A program made the translations under genes and the position numbers. Positions 42,218 to 51,585 of a stretch of 64,000 bases of DNA are shown here, in pieces (within the stretch, counting starts at the first letter, position 1; each line of letters begins with the position of its first letter). The DNA is taken from the NCBI GenBank assembly GCA_963575745.1, contig CAUYUJ010019100.1, forward strand, positions 28,501 to 92,500, given 5' to 3'. The stretch is from Prorocentrum cordatum (taxonomy: Eukaryota; Sar; Dinophyceae; Prorocentrales; Prorocentraceae). The notes under the pieces are model-generated. The model did not search any database, was not told the origin of the DNA, and saw only the letters and a list, made by a program, of their open reading frames with translations.

Positions 42218-42985
42218 ATCCATCAGCAGCATCATCACCAGCATCACAGGCATCACCATCATCAGCATCAGCATAATCATCAGCAGCAGCAGCCTCCTAA
42301 CAATAAGCAGCATACTCAGCATGCGTCACCATCGTCAGCATAAGTGCCATCATCAGATTCATCAGCATCGGCATCATCATCAGCATCATCATCGGCATCA
42401 TCATCAGCAGTAGCATCATCATCAGCATTACAGGCAGCAGCATCGCCAGCATCGACAGCATCATCGTCATCATCAGCAGCATCGTCAGTATCAACATCAG
42501 CATCAAGGCAGCATCATCAGCGGCAACATTAGAATCGTCGGCGTCATCATCAGCATCACATTCATCAAGATCACCATCTTCAGCTTCGTCATCAGCATCA
42601 GCATCATCAGTAGCAGCATCAGCACCACCATCATCATCAGCATCATCAGCATCATCAGCAGCATCAGCATCATCATCGTCAGCGGCATCAGCATCAACAG
42701 CAGCACCATCAGCAGCAGCAGCAGTATCAACATCATCATCATAACCATCAACAGCGTCAAAATCATCAGCAACATAGTCGTCATCATCATCAACAGCATC
42801 ATCAACATCACCAGCATTTGCATCATCACCATCGTCAGCGTCGTCAACATCATCAGTATCCGCAGCATCGTCATCAGCAACAGCATTAGCATCATCAGCA
42901 TTATGATCATCATCATCAGCAGCATCATCATTAGCAGCAGCATCATCATCAGCAGCAGCCTCATCATCATCAGCAACATCGTCAA

Positions 42986-43018
<33 letters not shown>

Positions 43019-43335
43019 GATCATCATCATCATCATCATCATGAGCATCATCAGCATCATCAGCATCATCAGCAGCAGCATCAGCATCAGCATCAGCATC
43101 AGCATCAGCAGCAGCATCATCATCGTCATCCGCCCTTCTCCTCCTCCTCCTCCTCCTCCTCCTCCTCCTCCCCAACCTCATTCTCCTCCTCCTCCTCCTC
43201 CTTCGCCTCCTTCTCCTCATCTTCATCTAGCGCCTCCTCCTCATCATCCTCCTCTTCCGTGTCTTTGCTATCCTCCTCTTCCTCCTCCTCCTCCTCCTCC
43301 TTCTCCTCTCCTCCTCCATTCCTTTTCCTTGTAAA
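40340..43335. repeat. 3-kb CAT/CAG/CCT microsatellite complex
   Basis: CCT tract (40340-40375), CAT/CAG (40385-40975), CCT (41000-41350), CAT/CAG (41360-43125), CCT (43131-43330). Reads as poly-Ser, Ile, His or Asp/Met in different frames, none a gene. It lies immediately 3' of the LINE. Confidence 0.95.
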
Positions 43336-43414
43336 TAACTTCCCCCTGTCGCAACCCGACGGCAATGTTTAGGATTCGCCTGACTCTGAAGCCTGAGAAG
43401 TGGCAACCATTTCG

Positions 43415-43745
43415 CCGATGAAGGCGGGTCGTTTCAAAATGTGGCTCTCGCCTTAGCGCCGCGCACATCCGTTTCAAAAATTGGAAGAGCTTCACGGATT
43501 GAGGGCGAATCGTTTCCAACATGTGGTTCTCGCATTAACGCCGCGCGCATTCGTTGAACATTTGCATGAGTTTCACGTATTCTAATGGCCAACGTACCAG
43601 AATTGGCGTTTTGGAAGGATTCTGGATCATGCGGGTGCAACAGTTAACTTGGTTCGCGGTGCTGAAGTCCCAGGAATGGCGTTCTGGCACGATTTAGGAT
43701 CGTCGGGACGTAACAGTCAGGTTGATCCGTGGCGTTGGAATCCCA
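43415..43745. repeat. Two diverged tandem duplications
   Basis: An 85-bp unit repeated at 43415-43499 and 43500-43585 (GGTCGTTTCAAAATGTGG versus AATCGTTTCCAACATGTGG; TCACGGATT versus TCACGTATT), then a 72-bp unit repeated at about 43604-43675 and 43676-43745 (TTGGCGTTTTGGAAGGATT versus ATGGCGTTCTGGCACGATT). Confidence 0.75.
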
Positions 43746-44555
43746 AGAACAATGTTTCGGCATGCTTCAGGGTCTGCAAACGGTTGTCTTCCAACGAGGC
43801 AGTTCCCTCAATGGACATGAACCGTTGCAGGGGCCTATGAAGAGGGAGCTTGGAGGGAGGGTTTATTCCAACATCGTTGATGACTCTTGGGTTTGCACTG
43901 GTCCTCCTCCTCCTCCTCATCCTCCTCCCCTCTCCTCCCGACTCCCCACACGACCCCACCCACCTACAGTCGGACCTAGGTCAGAAGGACATCCCTCGAG
44001 AACACGAAACCATCCCCCGGCCAAAACAAACAGAACATCCAGGGGTGCCCTCCCCAGGATTCACGAGAACATCCAGCAAACACAAAGAATATCAGGGTAC
44101 CCTCCCCGAACCGACCTCGATCTTATACCTCGGTCCGACTGTAGCCTTTCCCTATCCCTGGGCTCACCGTGGTAGACCACGCATCTCTATCTCCTGCCCC
44201 CTTCCTTTCCTCTGGTACGGCCGCCCAGGCAATGGGCATGGGTGGACACCACTCCTGGGGTCCAGCTCCATTACAGCGCAAAAACCTGCTCCCGATACAT
44301 CATCCGTCGGGGTCCGATGGGAACGACAGCGGCGCCACCGTGAGTATCGTTTAACCGATCCGTATCTCCACTGGCGTGGCCTTGGCCCCACGGGCCGACT
44401 TACCCACCTAGGTGAGCATATCTGCCTGTTTCTTCGGGTGTCGCGGGGTAGACCCGCACCTTGGAGAGGGGTAGACTTGTGGGGCTGTGCTACCATGGCC
44501 AACTGTAAGTGGGGATGGGGGTAGGCAAAACGATGCTGACCCCATCCACCCACCA
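43746..44555. other. Non-genic stretch, nothing recognised
   Basis: Short open frames on both strands without a recognisable domain. May include the 3' untranslated region of the minus-strand gene that follows. Confidence 0.45.
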
Positions 44556-44559
44556 CCCG

Positions 44560-46265
44560 CTCGCCTCGCGCCCTGGGACTCGTAGAAGTCCAGTTCGTGC
44601 TGGCCGAGCATCTGCGCCTCGTACATTGACTGGGCGATCTGCGCCTGGGCGATCTGCGCCTTCATTTATGTCGCCCCCGTCGTACTTAAGGACCACATCC
44701 CAGACATAATTTCGAGCACCCAGAAAAGTGTAGAAACAGTGTCGAAGGAGTATTGCCCCCCAGGGCCCGACACGTGAAAACCCTCCGGCTTCGGTAATTC
44801 CTTGGTGCTCGAAATTCTTTCTGGTGATCAAGGCCAAAGTATAGATTGGACCATCACAAGCCTTCATCAAGTTCTCCCGAGCCCTCTCGCTCCTCTGCTC
44901 GTAGGAGAGGCCCTCCAGCTGCTCCCGGAGCTTCTCCGCGGCCCTCCGCTGCACGTCTGCCGCCCACACCTCCGCATGCCCGCCGTGGCCGCCGTGGCCG
45001 CCGTGGCCGCCGTGGCCGCCGCCTGAGGGACAACGATAGGGGGTGACTGGCATAATGGGGGATGCACCGACCTGGAGTCGGCGATACATCGCCGACAGAT
45101 CGGCGATGGGCCTTCGATCGTGAACCCGCACCTTCCTGGGCAGGTGGGGGCTGTCGGGCCCCCATCGGCGATGCATGGGAGGATTGGGGGTCGATGCACC
45201 CCCCCTCATTATGTCTCTCCACCCCGATCGTGGCCCCTGACCGCCGTGCCCGCCGTGATCGTGCCCATGGTCGGAGTGAGCGAGCCCGTGGGGGTGCGCG
45301 TGGTCGGCATCGCCGTGGGCTGCCGTCGCGAAGGGGTCCCCTCCGTGCGGGTCGGGCGCTGGCGGTGCGGGGCCGGCGCTCCCGGGCATCCTCACCGCCT
45401 TCTCCTCGAGGGTGCTCTTCCTCCCCGGCCGCCTCCTCTTCGCCTTGGCGTCGCCCTCCTGCGCCTTCGCGTCGCCCTGCTGGTCGGCCGCGTCCGTGCT
45501 CAGCATCCTGAGAAGAGACGAGGCCGGCCCGACGGCCCCTTTGTCCATGGGATCGGCGGCGAGCCCCGGGGGGGAGAGGGAGAAGGAGAAGGCCTTCCGA
45601 GGAGGCTCGGAAGCCCCCTGGCCTTCTGGGAAGTTGTCCAAGCCTTTCCCCAAGGCGCAGGGCCTCTGAGAAGTCACGCCGCCTTCTGAGAAGGCCGTCC
45701 CCTTCTCACTCCCCCCCCCTCGCTCGCCGCCGAATGGCGTGCTCGCGTCGGTAGTCCCTCTCCAGCTGCCAGGCAATGCCCGCCCCGAGGGCGTAGGAGA
45801 CCGGAATGCACACTTTCCACACGGCCTCGCCAAAAGTGTAGTCGACGATGCCGAAAGGAAAAACTGGCGCTACCAGTGCTAACGTGTCGAACAAGCAGTT
45901 GACGGCGCAGATCACTAAGACGAAGCCAGGACGAGGATAAAATCGGGTGAGGATGAGTCGAGAATCTCTGAGACCTGGTAGCTCTGGAGGATCTCTCGGG
46001 CGCCGCGGCCTTCTCAGAGCGTTCCGGAACGCTCTGAGAGCGTTACGGGAACGCTCTGGAATGGATCCATCCTCGTCCTAGCCCCGTCCGAATCACTCCC
46101 CACAAACAGATGTAAGTGATGTTCATGTCCTCTCGACAGGCATAAAGGCCTAGGGCGATCGTCATCAGCATCCACAGGGCGCCAGAGAAGTCCTGCACAA
46201 CGAAGCGGACCAGGCACAAAACGGCCTGCAGAGCGAGAATGAACAGCACGATGCTCTTCCTGCGT
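44560..46265 (-). CDS. Split gene: four-pass membrane protein with His/Gly-rich tail
   Basis: Exons read on the minus strand. Exon a (46092-46265): membrane segments SIVLFILALQAVLCLVRFVV and ALWMLMTIALGLYA, then CREDMNITYICLWGVI. Exon b (about 45742-45916) continues CAVNCLFDTLALVAPVF and VCIPVSYALGAGIAWQLERD. The joined reading gives four hydrophobic segments. Exon c (about 45242-45587): Lys/Arg-rich stretch and AHPHGLAHSDHGHDHGGHGG. Exon d (about 44817-45022): (GGH)n repeats, then EVWAADVQRRAAEKLREQLE and SYEQRSERARENLMKACDG. Exon e (about 44560-44659): AQIAQAQIAQSMYEAQMLGQ and HELDFYESQGARR. The N-terminus lies upstream and was not found. The tail could bind metal, but no family is recognised. 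Introns are described separately; all are foldback sequences. Confidence 0.65.
44708..44816 (-). mobile_element. Foldback sequence between exons d and e
   Basis: 109 bp bounded by a perfect 13-bp inverted repeat AATTTCGAGCACC / GGTGCTCGAAATT. It separates the ITRK end of exon d from exon e. The region is open in one frame, so splicing is inferred; the best in-frame junction uses the AG of ATGAAG at about 44660. Boundaries are uncertain. Confidence 0.55.
45023..45241 (-). mobile_element. Intron with 50-bp inverted ends (exons c/d)
   Basis: 219 bp in the His/Gly-coding region. GTCAGGGGCCACGATCGGGG at the 5' end and CCTATCGTTGTCCCTCAG at the 3' end give a canonical GT-AG pair, and removal restores the (GGH)n reading frame across the junction. 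The two ends are inverted repeats of about 50 bp at roughly 75 percent identity (shared CATAATG, TGCA-CGACC). The interior CGGCGATACATCGCCGACAG and CATCGGCGATGCATGG resembles family C (11829, 16548). Interpreted as an introner-type insertion. Confidence 0.75.
45588..45741 (-). mobile_element. Foldback sequence between exons b and c
   Basis: Ends GGCGGCGAGCGAGGGGGGGG and (reverse-complemented) GGCGGCGAGCCCCGGGGGGG are about 44-bp inverted repeats. The two flanking coding frames are offset by one, so it must be removed or contain an indel (a G9 run lies at 45711-45719). No canonical GT-AG pair fits exactly; boundaries are uncertain. Confidence 0.5.
45911..46097 (-). mobile_element. Family A element as intron (exons a/b)
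   Basis: 181-bp insertion flanked by the 6-bp direct repeat AGTGAT (46092-46097 and 45911-45916). Removing one repeat plus the insert restores ICLWGVI-CAVNCLFD. Inverted ends GACGGGGCTAGGACGAGGAT and GACGAAGCCAGGACGAGGAT. The interior is nearly identical to the intergenic copy at 2534-2703. No GT-AG choice keeps the frame; the cut lies somewhere in AGTGAT, with TTAG at the 3' end. This is the pattern described for introner elements, where an inserted DNA element becomes an intron. Confidence 0.8.
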
Positions 46266-46289
46266 CTTGAGAATTGGGGAGGGTCACGG

Positions 46290-46421
46290 GTCAGAATGCC
46301 GTCCCCCTTCCCGCCCATCTCGGACCCAGAGAATGTCGAAAGGAAGCCCCTTCCCGTCAGAATCCTGTCCTCCTTCCCGCCCATCTCGGGCCCGGAGATT
46401 GTCGGAAGGAAGCCCCTTCCC
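46290..46421. repeat. Tandem pair of about 66-bp units
   Basis: GTCAGAATGCCGTCCCCCTT and GTCAGAATCCTGTCCTCCTT begin two units that share CCCGCCCATCTCGG and GGAAGCCCCTTCCC. Lies just upstream (5') of exon a, perhaps within another intron. 46422-46790 holds nothing recognised. Confidence 0.75.
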
Positions 46422-46790
46422 TTTGACCCCTCTCCTGCCAGGGGCGGGGGTCGCGGGTCGTTGTGGTGCGTCCAGGATGGCCTCGGAGAGTCTTTTTTGA
46501 TTATACTTCAATTTTGTTGGACCCATTTGGGCCTCCTGCGGGGGGGCCTCAGAGGGGCGTCGCGGAGGGGTGTTCCAGGAGGGGTCCCGCGTCAGAATAC
46601 GCGTCGGTCGGAAGAAGTAAGCAAAAACATAAAGTAGGAAGGCGAATAAGGTAGGTTGGGTTCAGGCCCTCCAAGAAAACAACAAAAACACAGCAAGATC
46701 ATGCCGACTCTTGAAGTAGGAGGGCGCTTTTGAAGTAGAGACTTGGATCTGGAAAGCAAAAAAAATACCTGCTTTCCACGACCGGCATGT

Positions 46791-46915
46791 ACACGTCGTT
46801 CATTTCTAATCGTGCTCATTTCTAATTGTGCTGCTTTCTAATTGTTCCTGGCCCCCAAGTGGCCAGGAAGAGGCGCAGGATACAACAATAAGAAATGAAA
46901 GGATCTTGGCCCCCA
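46791..46915. mobile_element. Foldback repeat H, copy 1
   Basis: GTTCATTTCTAATCGTGCTC at the left and AATAAGAAATGAAAGG at the right are inverted; the centre CCTGGCCCCCAAGTGGCCAG is palindromic. The second copy, same orientation, is at 47453-47577. Confidence 0.7.
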
Positions 46916-47452
46916 AAAAAAACAAAGAACTCTCGAATACTTAGAAATGAACAATGTGTACCAGCAGGAAATATGTGACTTTCAGGACAAAGCTGGCGAT
47001 GTGCAGTCGACAGTGTTATCGTCAGGTGGGATTCGGCCGTCCCCCGTAGCATCGGTAAGTGCGGAGCGGAGGTGGACCATCGACTTCGCGCCAGCTTTAC
47101 CGCACGGCACTCCAATTTTCGCATGATTGGCCACGGATCACTGCGCAGACGCGGCAACAACGCACTAGATCAGCCTAGAATTCGAAAATCGTGGGATTGA
47201 TGAAACCAGTGATGACAACGTCGACCGATAATTCCATCATCGCGAAACCGCTGCCAATGCTGCCCTCGACCGCGCTCTGGATGTCACCGTAGCGCCGTGA
47301 ACCCGATAAGAATGACAGGCGCAATGAAGAGAAGGAGGCGCGGTACCAGGTCAGCAGCCATGCCTTGGTTGCAGCGATGGTCGCCTCCAGACCGAGGCTG
47401 CGAGCCAGAGCCAGGCGGCCTCGTGCTGCCATCGTCCCTGCCCCTGCGACGC
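46916..47452 (-). other. Segment between H copies with exon-like reading
   Basis: Minus-strand frames include a hydrophobic LVPRLLLFIAPVILIGFTAL (about 47284-47350) and GDIQSAVEGSIGSGFAMMEL (about 47175-47290) in adjacent frames. They could be exons of a membrane protein. Not recognised; no splice sites assigned. Confidence 0.3.
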
Positions 47453-47577
47453 ACACGTCGTTCATTTCTAATCGTGCTCACTTCTAATTGTGCTCCTTTC
47501 TGATTGTTCCTGGCCCCCTAGTGGCCAGGAAGAGGCCCAGGATAGAACACTTAGAAATGAAAGGATCTTGGCCCCCC
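47453..47577. mobile_element. Foldback repeat H, copy 2
   Basis: About 90 percent identical to copy 1, with inverted GTTCATTTCTAAT / TTAGAAATGAA ends and the CCTGGCCCCCTAGTGGCCAG centre. Confidence 0.7.
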
Positions 47578-48034
47578 CCACAAAATCAAGGAGTTTGCGA
47601 AGAATTAGACACGAAGCTGCCATGGAACTGCCTCGGCGTGCAGGCCGGCCCCGCCGCTCGTCCGCCGCTCGGCGAGCGCAGGCTGCGCGAGCCGCGGGCC
47701 TGGGCCGAATCTGTTTTCCGTCGGCGGCGACGGCAGGGGCAGGCCCGCTCCTGCGTGTGGCTCTTCGGGGCAGCCGACAAGCTGCTTGGCCGGAGCGCAG
47801 GACGGGGCCGTGCAAGCCCTGGGGCGGACCGGACGCCACCGAGAGCCTCTGCCGCCCCCAGGAGGAACGCAGAGCGCCCAGGGGGTCCACGCGGGCACCG
47901 CCCTGCCGCAAGGCCCGACGGCCCGCGCCCCTGGGCAGGCGATCGCGCCCGCGGCCTCCCGGGGCCGCGCCCCGCTCGCGGCCTCCGCTCGGTCGGGGGT
48001 GGTGCCTCCCAGGCTCTCGGCAGCAGGAGCACGG
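47578..48034. other. GC-rich stretch, nothing recognised
   Basis: All frames are largely open because of GC content; no domain recognised on either strand. Confidence 0.4.
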
Positions 48035-48180
48035 GAGCGAAGAGGAGGAGGAGGAGGCGGAGGAGGAGGAGGAGGAGGAGGAGGAGAGGAGGAGGAGGAG
48101 GAGGAGGAGGAGGAGGAGGAGGAGTCGGAGGAGGAGGAGGAGGAGGAGGGGGAGAGGGAGAGGAGGGAGGATGGAGGACG
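48035..48180. repeat. (GGA)n microsatellite
   Basis: Imperfect GGA/GAG tract. Confidence 0.9.
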
Positions 48181-49050
48181 AGGAACAGGAGGGCCCAGGA
48201 GGAGGGCGATGATGGAGGACGGTGGAGGAAAATGAAGGGTCGGCACCCCCCCGCGGCGGCGCGGCGCGGCGCGGCGCCCTGCCCGCCAAGAGGCCCGGGC
48301 ACCTCGGCGCGCCCCCGCGCCCGTCCACCTTGCGCACTGCCCGGCCGCCGGCACGGCCGGGGTGCCCCACCTCGTCGACGGAGAGCATCTAGAAGCGCCC
48401 CCGCCCGGCCCAGCTGACCCAAGGCCTGCGGCCCTGCGCCCACGGCGCGGGCCTGCACCGGCCGCGGGCCTCCGCGGGCGGCGGCCACGGCTCGCGGAAC
48501 GCCTCCTGCAAGTCCCGCCGCCCCGCGCCGCTGCCGCTTTGCCGGGCCACTTTTCCGCCTCCCGCGCCTCCGCGGGCTGGCACGCCAGCTGTGGCCGCCG
48601 CACCGCTGCCGCAGCAGTAGCCGCGGGAGGGCCGGGGCCAGGATCTGCGCAACAGCAGCGCCCAGGTCGCTCACGTCGCCCAGCCCACCCCCCGTTCCCG
48701 TGCGAGCTCCCGGCGACGCGGCGCGACCCTCCGACCCCATCTTCTCGGTGGGAAGCCTGGAGCAGCGGCTTCCCTCCGACAGGGGAGGCCTTAGCCACAA
48801 CTTGCGCAGCGCTTTTGGGAGACGGGGAACGGAAGCTGACGGGACGAGAGCGGCCAGGCCATCAGTGACTCCAGCAAGCGAGCGGCGCAACGCGAGCGGA
48901 CGCAGCAGACTGGCGAAGGAATCGGACGTGCAAGTAGTGGGCTGCGCTGCGCGGGGGGGCGTTTCAGCTCAAATGGGGCACTGAGAAGGGGGGCTGAGAA
49001 GCGCTACCACGCGTAGCACGGAGTGGGAGAGAAAGGAGAGATGGGGAGAG
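48181..49050. other. GC-rich stretch, nothing recognised
   Basis: Very GC-rich with open frames on both strands and no recognisable domain. A fragment of C-family end sequence (CGACCCTCCGACCCCATCTT, 48723-48742) is present. Confidence 0.4.
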
Positions 49051-49080
49051 AGGAGGAGGAGGAGGAGGAGGAGGAACTAA

Positions 49081-49200
49081 AATTGCGGGGGGGGGGCATT
49101 CTAAGAAATGTGCATGAGAGATGCCGAACCTTTTACCGTACCAGATGCGTTCGCGACGGCGCTTCCAATCAAATGGCAGACGGCATCCTATTCGAGTCGG
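49081..49200. repeat. About 110-bp dispersed repeat, also at 53505-53613
   Basis: AATTGCGGGGGGGG, GAGATGCCGAA, TACCAGATGCGTTCGCGACG and CATCCTATTCGAGTCGG recur at 53505-53613 with about 85 percent identity. Function unknown. Confidence 0.75.
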
Positions 49201-49350
49201 GATTGTGCGGGCGATCGAACAGCTCCGGCGGAGCGAAGGGATCGAGAAAGAGGATAGCCAGGACTGCCCAAACCCCGCACACCTTCCCAATCCACGCAGG
49301 ATACCACGCTGCCACCGGGGGCGCACGCGCGAGCGCAGCGGACGGCGCAC

Positions 49351-50720
49351 TCACCGGCTGCACTCAGCGGGCACACCCGTGCTCTTAAGAACGGCGCGCA
49401 GCAGCTCGCCTGAGCAGGCGCGAGGCATGCTGCCGCGCGCCGCGTCTGCGCGTTTGTAGAGGCCGTGCGTCGCGGTCGAAACAACCGAAAGACGAGCGAA
49501 GTTCATCGCGCGGGTGACGCGTGGCCCGCGAGGCTGGCGGGGGAAGGATTCGACGAGACTTGGACTGGTAGATCGGGGCGGGGGAGAAAGGATGTAGGTC
49601 ATCCCTTGAGGTGGCGTGGCAGGTGATGTCCTGCGCCTCGCCTCGAGGCTCAACCCGGCCCATGCCTTCTCCGCCAGCGCTGCCCCAGATGAGCGCGAGG
49701 CGGCCGCGGCTCGTGACTGCGTGGCTCGGGCGGCTCGGGCCCGCCGCGGCGCTGTGCGCGACGGGATCCTCCGCGCCCTCGGCGAGACGGGTGTTCCCCT
49801 CGTTGTCATCGTCCTCGTTAGCGTCGGCGGCCTCGTCGTCTCTCCTCGCTGGCGGCGGCGGCCTTGTCCGACTTCGCTCTGAGTTCTGCCGCCCACTGCA
49901 CGCCCCGCGCCTTCTTGCTCTCGCGGCTACTGCGGCGCGTCTTCTCGGGGGCCCTTGCGGGCTCGGCCGTGGAATCCTCCGCTGTCTTCTCGGGCTTGTC
50001 CTCGCCGCCCTCGACGTCCTCGCCGCCCCGCGCGCGCCGCCGGGCGCGCCGCGCCCGGCCGCGGCTGCCGATTGGCGCTCGGGCCTGCGCGGCGAGCCGG
50101 AACGGGCGCGCAGCAGCAGCCTGGGGGCCAGGCCCCAGCGCGCCGCGCGCGGGCGGCGGCCCCGGGGGCAGAGGCAGCTCGTCCGACGGCCCCGGCCTGG
50201 ACGACCTGCCCTTCGGCTCGGGCGAGCGAGAGCGGCGCCGAGAACAGAGCTCGACGATCGGGGCGCCCAAGGCTAGCATCGGGCCCTCGAACGCGATGGG
50301 CCCGGTTGGCCCGGCCACGAGACGCCATCGGCGGCGGCGCGCGATTCGGCACTACCCGCCGAGGGCGCTGGTCAAGTGCGTCTCCAGGCGCGGGGCCACA
50401 GGCGTCACTGGCGCCGGCGCTGGCCTGCCTTCCACCGCGGGCGCCGCGTCGAGGTAGACGCGACCCTGGTCGCTCAGCACCCTCGCCTCGCGCCCGAGCG
50501 CGACGCGCCGCTCGAGGCTCAGGCAGCCGTCCGAAAACGACGTCAGCCTGGATGTCCTCGGGCAGCGGCTTGGACACGCGGCGCTCGATGCGCAGGCAGT
50601 GGTCGATGCAGACTGCGCCCCCCCACTCGCTCGGCATGAGCGGCCTCGCCGCGACCTCCTCCGCCGCGAACCCTGCCCTCTTCCGGCCCCCCGCGGAGCG
50701 CGCGACCAAGCCCTCGACCG
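49351..50720 (-). CDS. Minus-strand coding patches, unrecognised protein(s)
   Basis: Protein-like reading on the minus strand in several pieces. About 50530-50720: AAEEVAARPLMPSEWGGAVC then LRIERRVSKPLPEDIQADVV. 50352-50540, one frame over: DGCLSLERRVALGREARVLS, DQGRVYLDAAPAVEG. About 49850-50318: an Arg/Ser- and Glu/Lys-rich stretch (EDKPEKTAEDSTAEPARAPE). Then DDEAADANEDDDNEGN near 49800-49840, and FARLSVVSTATHGLYKRADA at about 49380-49510. The first frame change sits at a TTTT run near 50535 and one T fewer would join the pieces. Could be a low-complexity nuclear-type protein or a gag-like protein; not recognised. Confidence 0.35.
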
Positions 50721-51352
50721 CGCGCGGCGCTGGCGCCCGCGACCAGGGCGCCGGTTGCGCGCGGGGACGCGCCGGCGATGGCGATGGGAGGGGGGGGCTG
50801 CCACGCCCGCGCGCGGCGGCAGGGCTGCGCGGCCGAGAAGTGCGGCAGCGGCGCGCAGGGAGAAACAGGTCGCCCGCGCGGTCCTGCGGCGGCGTTGCAC
50901 GTCACCGAGGGCCGCGCTCTCCTGAGTCTGTCGCCGCGGCGGCGACTGCGGCGGCAGTGGGCCGCGGCGCTTCAGTTCGGTGGCCAGAGGTGGCCCCGTC
51001 GATCATGGGAGGCATTCCTGGCGGGCGAACCACGGTGCCAGCCTCGACGGGGGCGCCAGAGCGCCCTTGACCGGCGCTCGACCGCTGCGCCGTGGAGGCG
51101 CGCTGGTGCTGTTCGCCCTGGAGGCCGATGGAGCGGGGGCCCGCCTGGCCGCGGCGGCCTTCTCGCTCGGCATTGTCGCGCGAGTCGCCCTCCCAGTCAC
51201 GAGCGCGGACCTCGCGAGCGGCCCAGCGGCGCGGGCGGCCCAGGCGCGGGGCCGCCGGCGAGGCAAGCGAGCCGACGACCAGCGCCGCGCGCGGCCCACG
51301 CACTGAACATGCAGACGGCCACGGATGCCGCACATGCATGCGCATGCACACG

Positions 51353-51390
<38 letters not shown>

Positions 51391-51585
51391 GCATTATGAA
51401 CTGCTGCTCATACCACTCCACTTCCCCACTGCGATGCCACCACTTCCATATCGCGCCAATCGCGCCACATCTCCCAGTCAAATCACGCGACACATACACT
51501 GCGAGCGCGTCGACCCAGACAACCACGAGATTAGACAAGGGATTTCCAAGGGAGAGACGAGGAAGACGAAGTACACTTGTTGAGG
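50721..51585. other. GC-rich stretch with (CA)n
   Basis: (CA)n at about 51353-51387. No gene recognised. Confidence 0.45.

Noticed and set aside
40266-43226. Open frames of 300-520 codons on both strands
   Set aside because: They are translations of CAT/CAG/CCT triplet repeats (poly-Ser, Ile, His, Asp, Met) with no complex sequence.
46791-47577. Pair of LTRs flanking a small LTR retrotransposon
   Set aside because: The repeats are direct but only about 125 bp, each has its own inverted ends, and no primer-binding site, polypurine tract or retroviral protein lies between.
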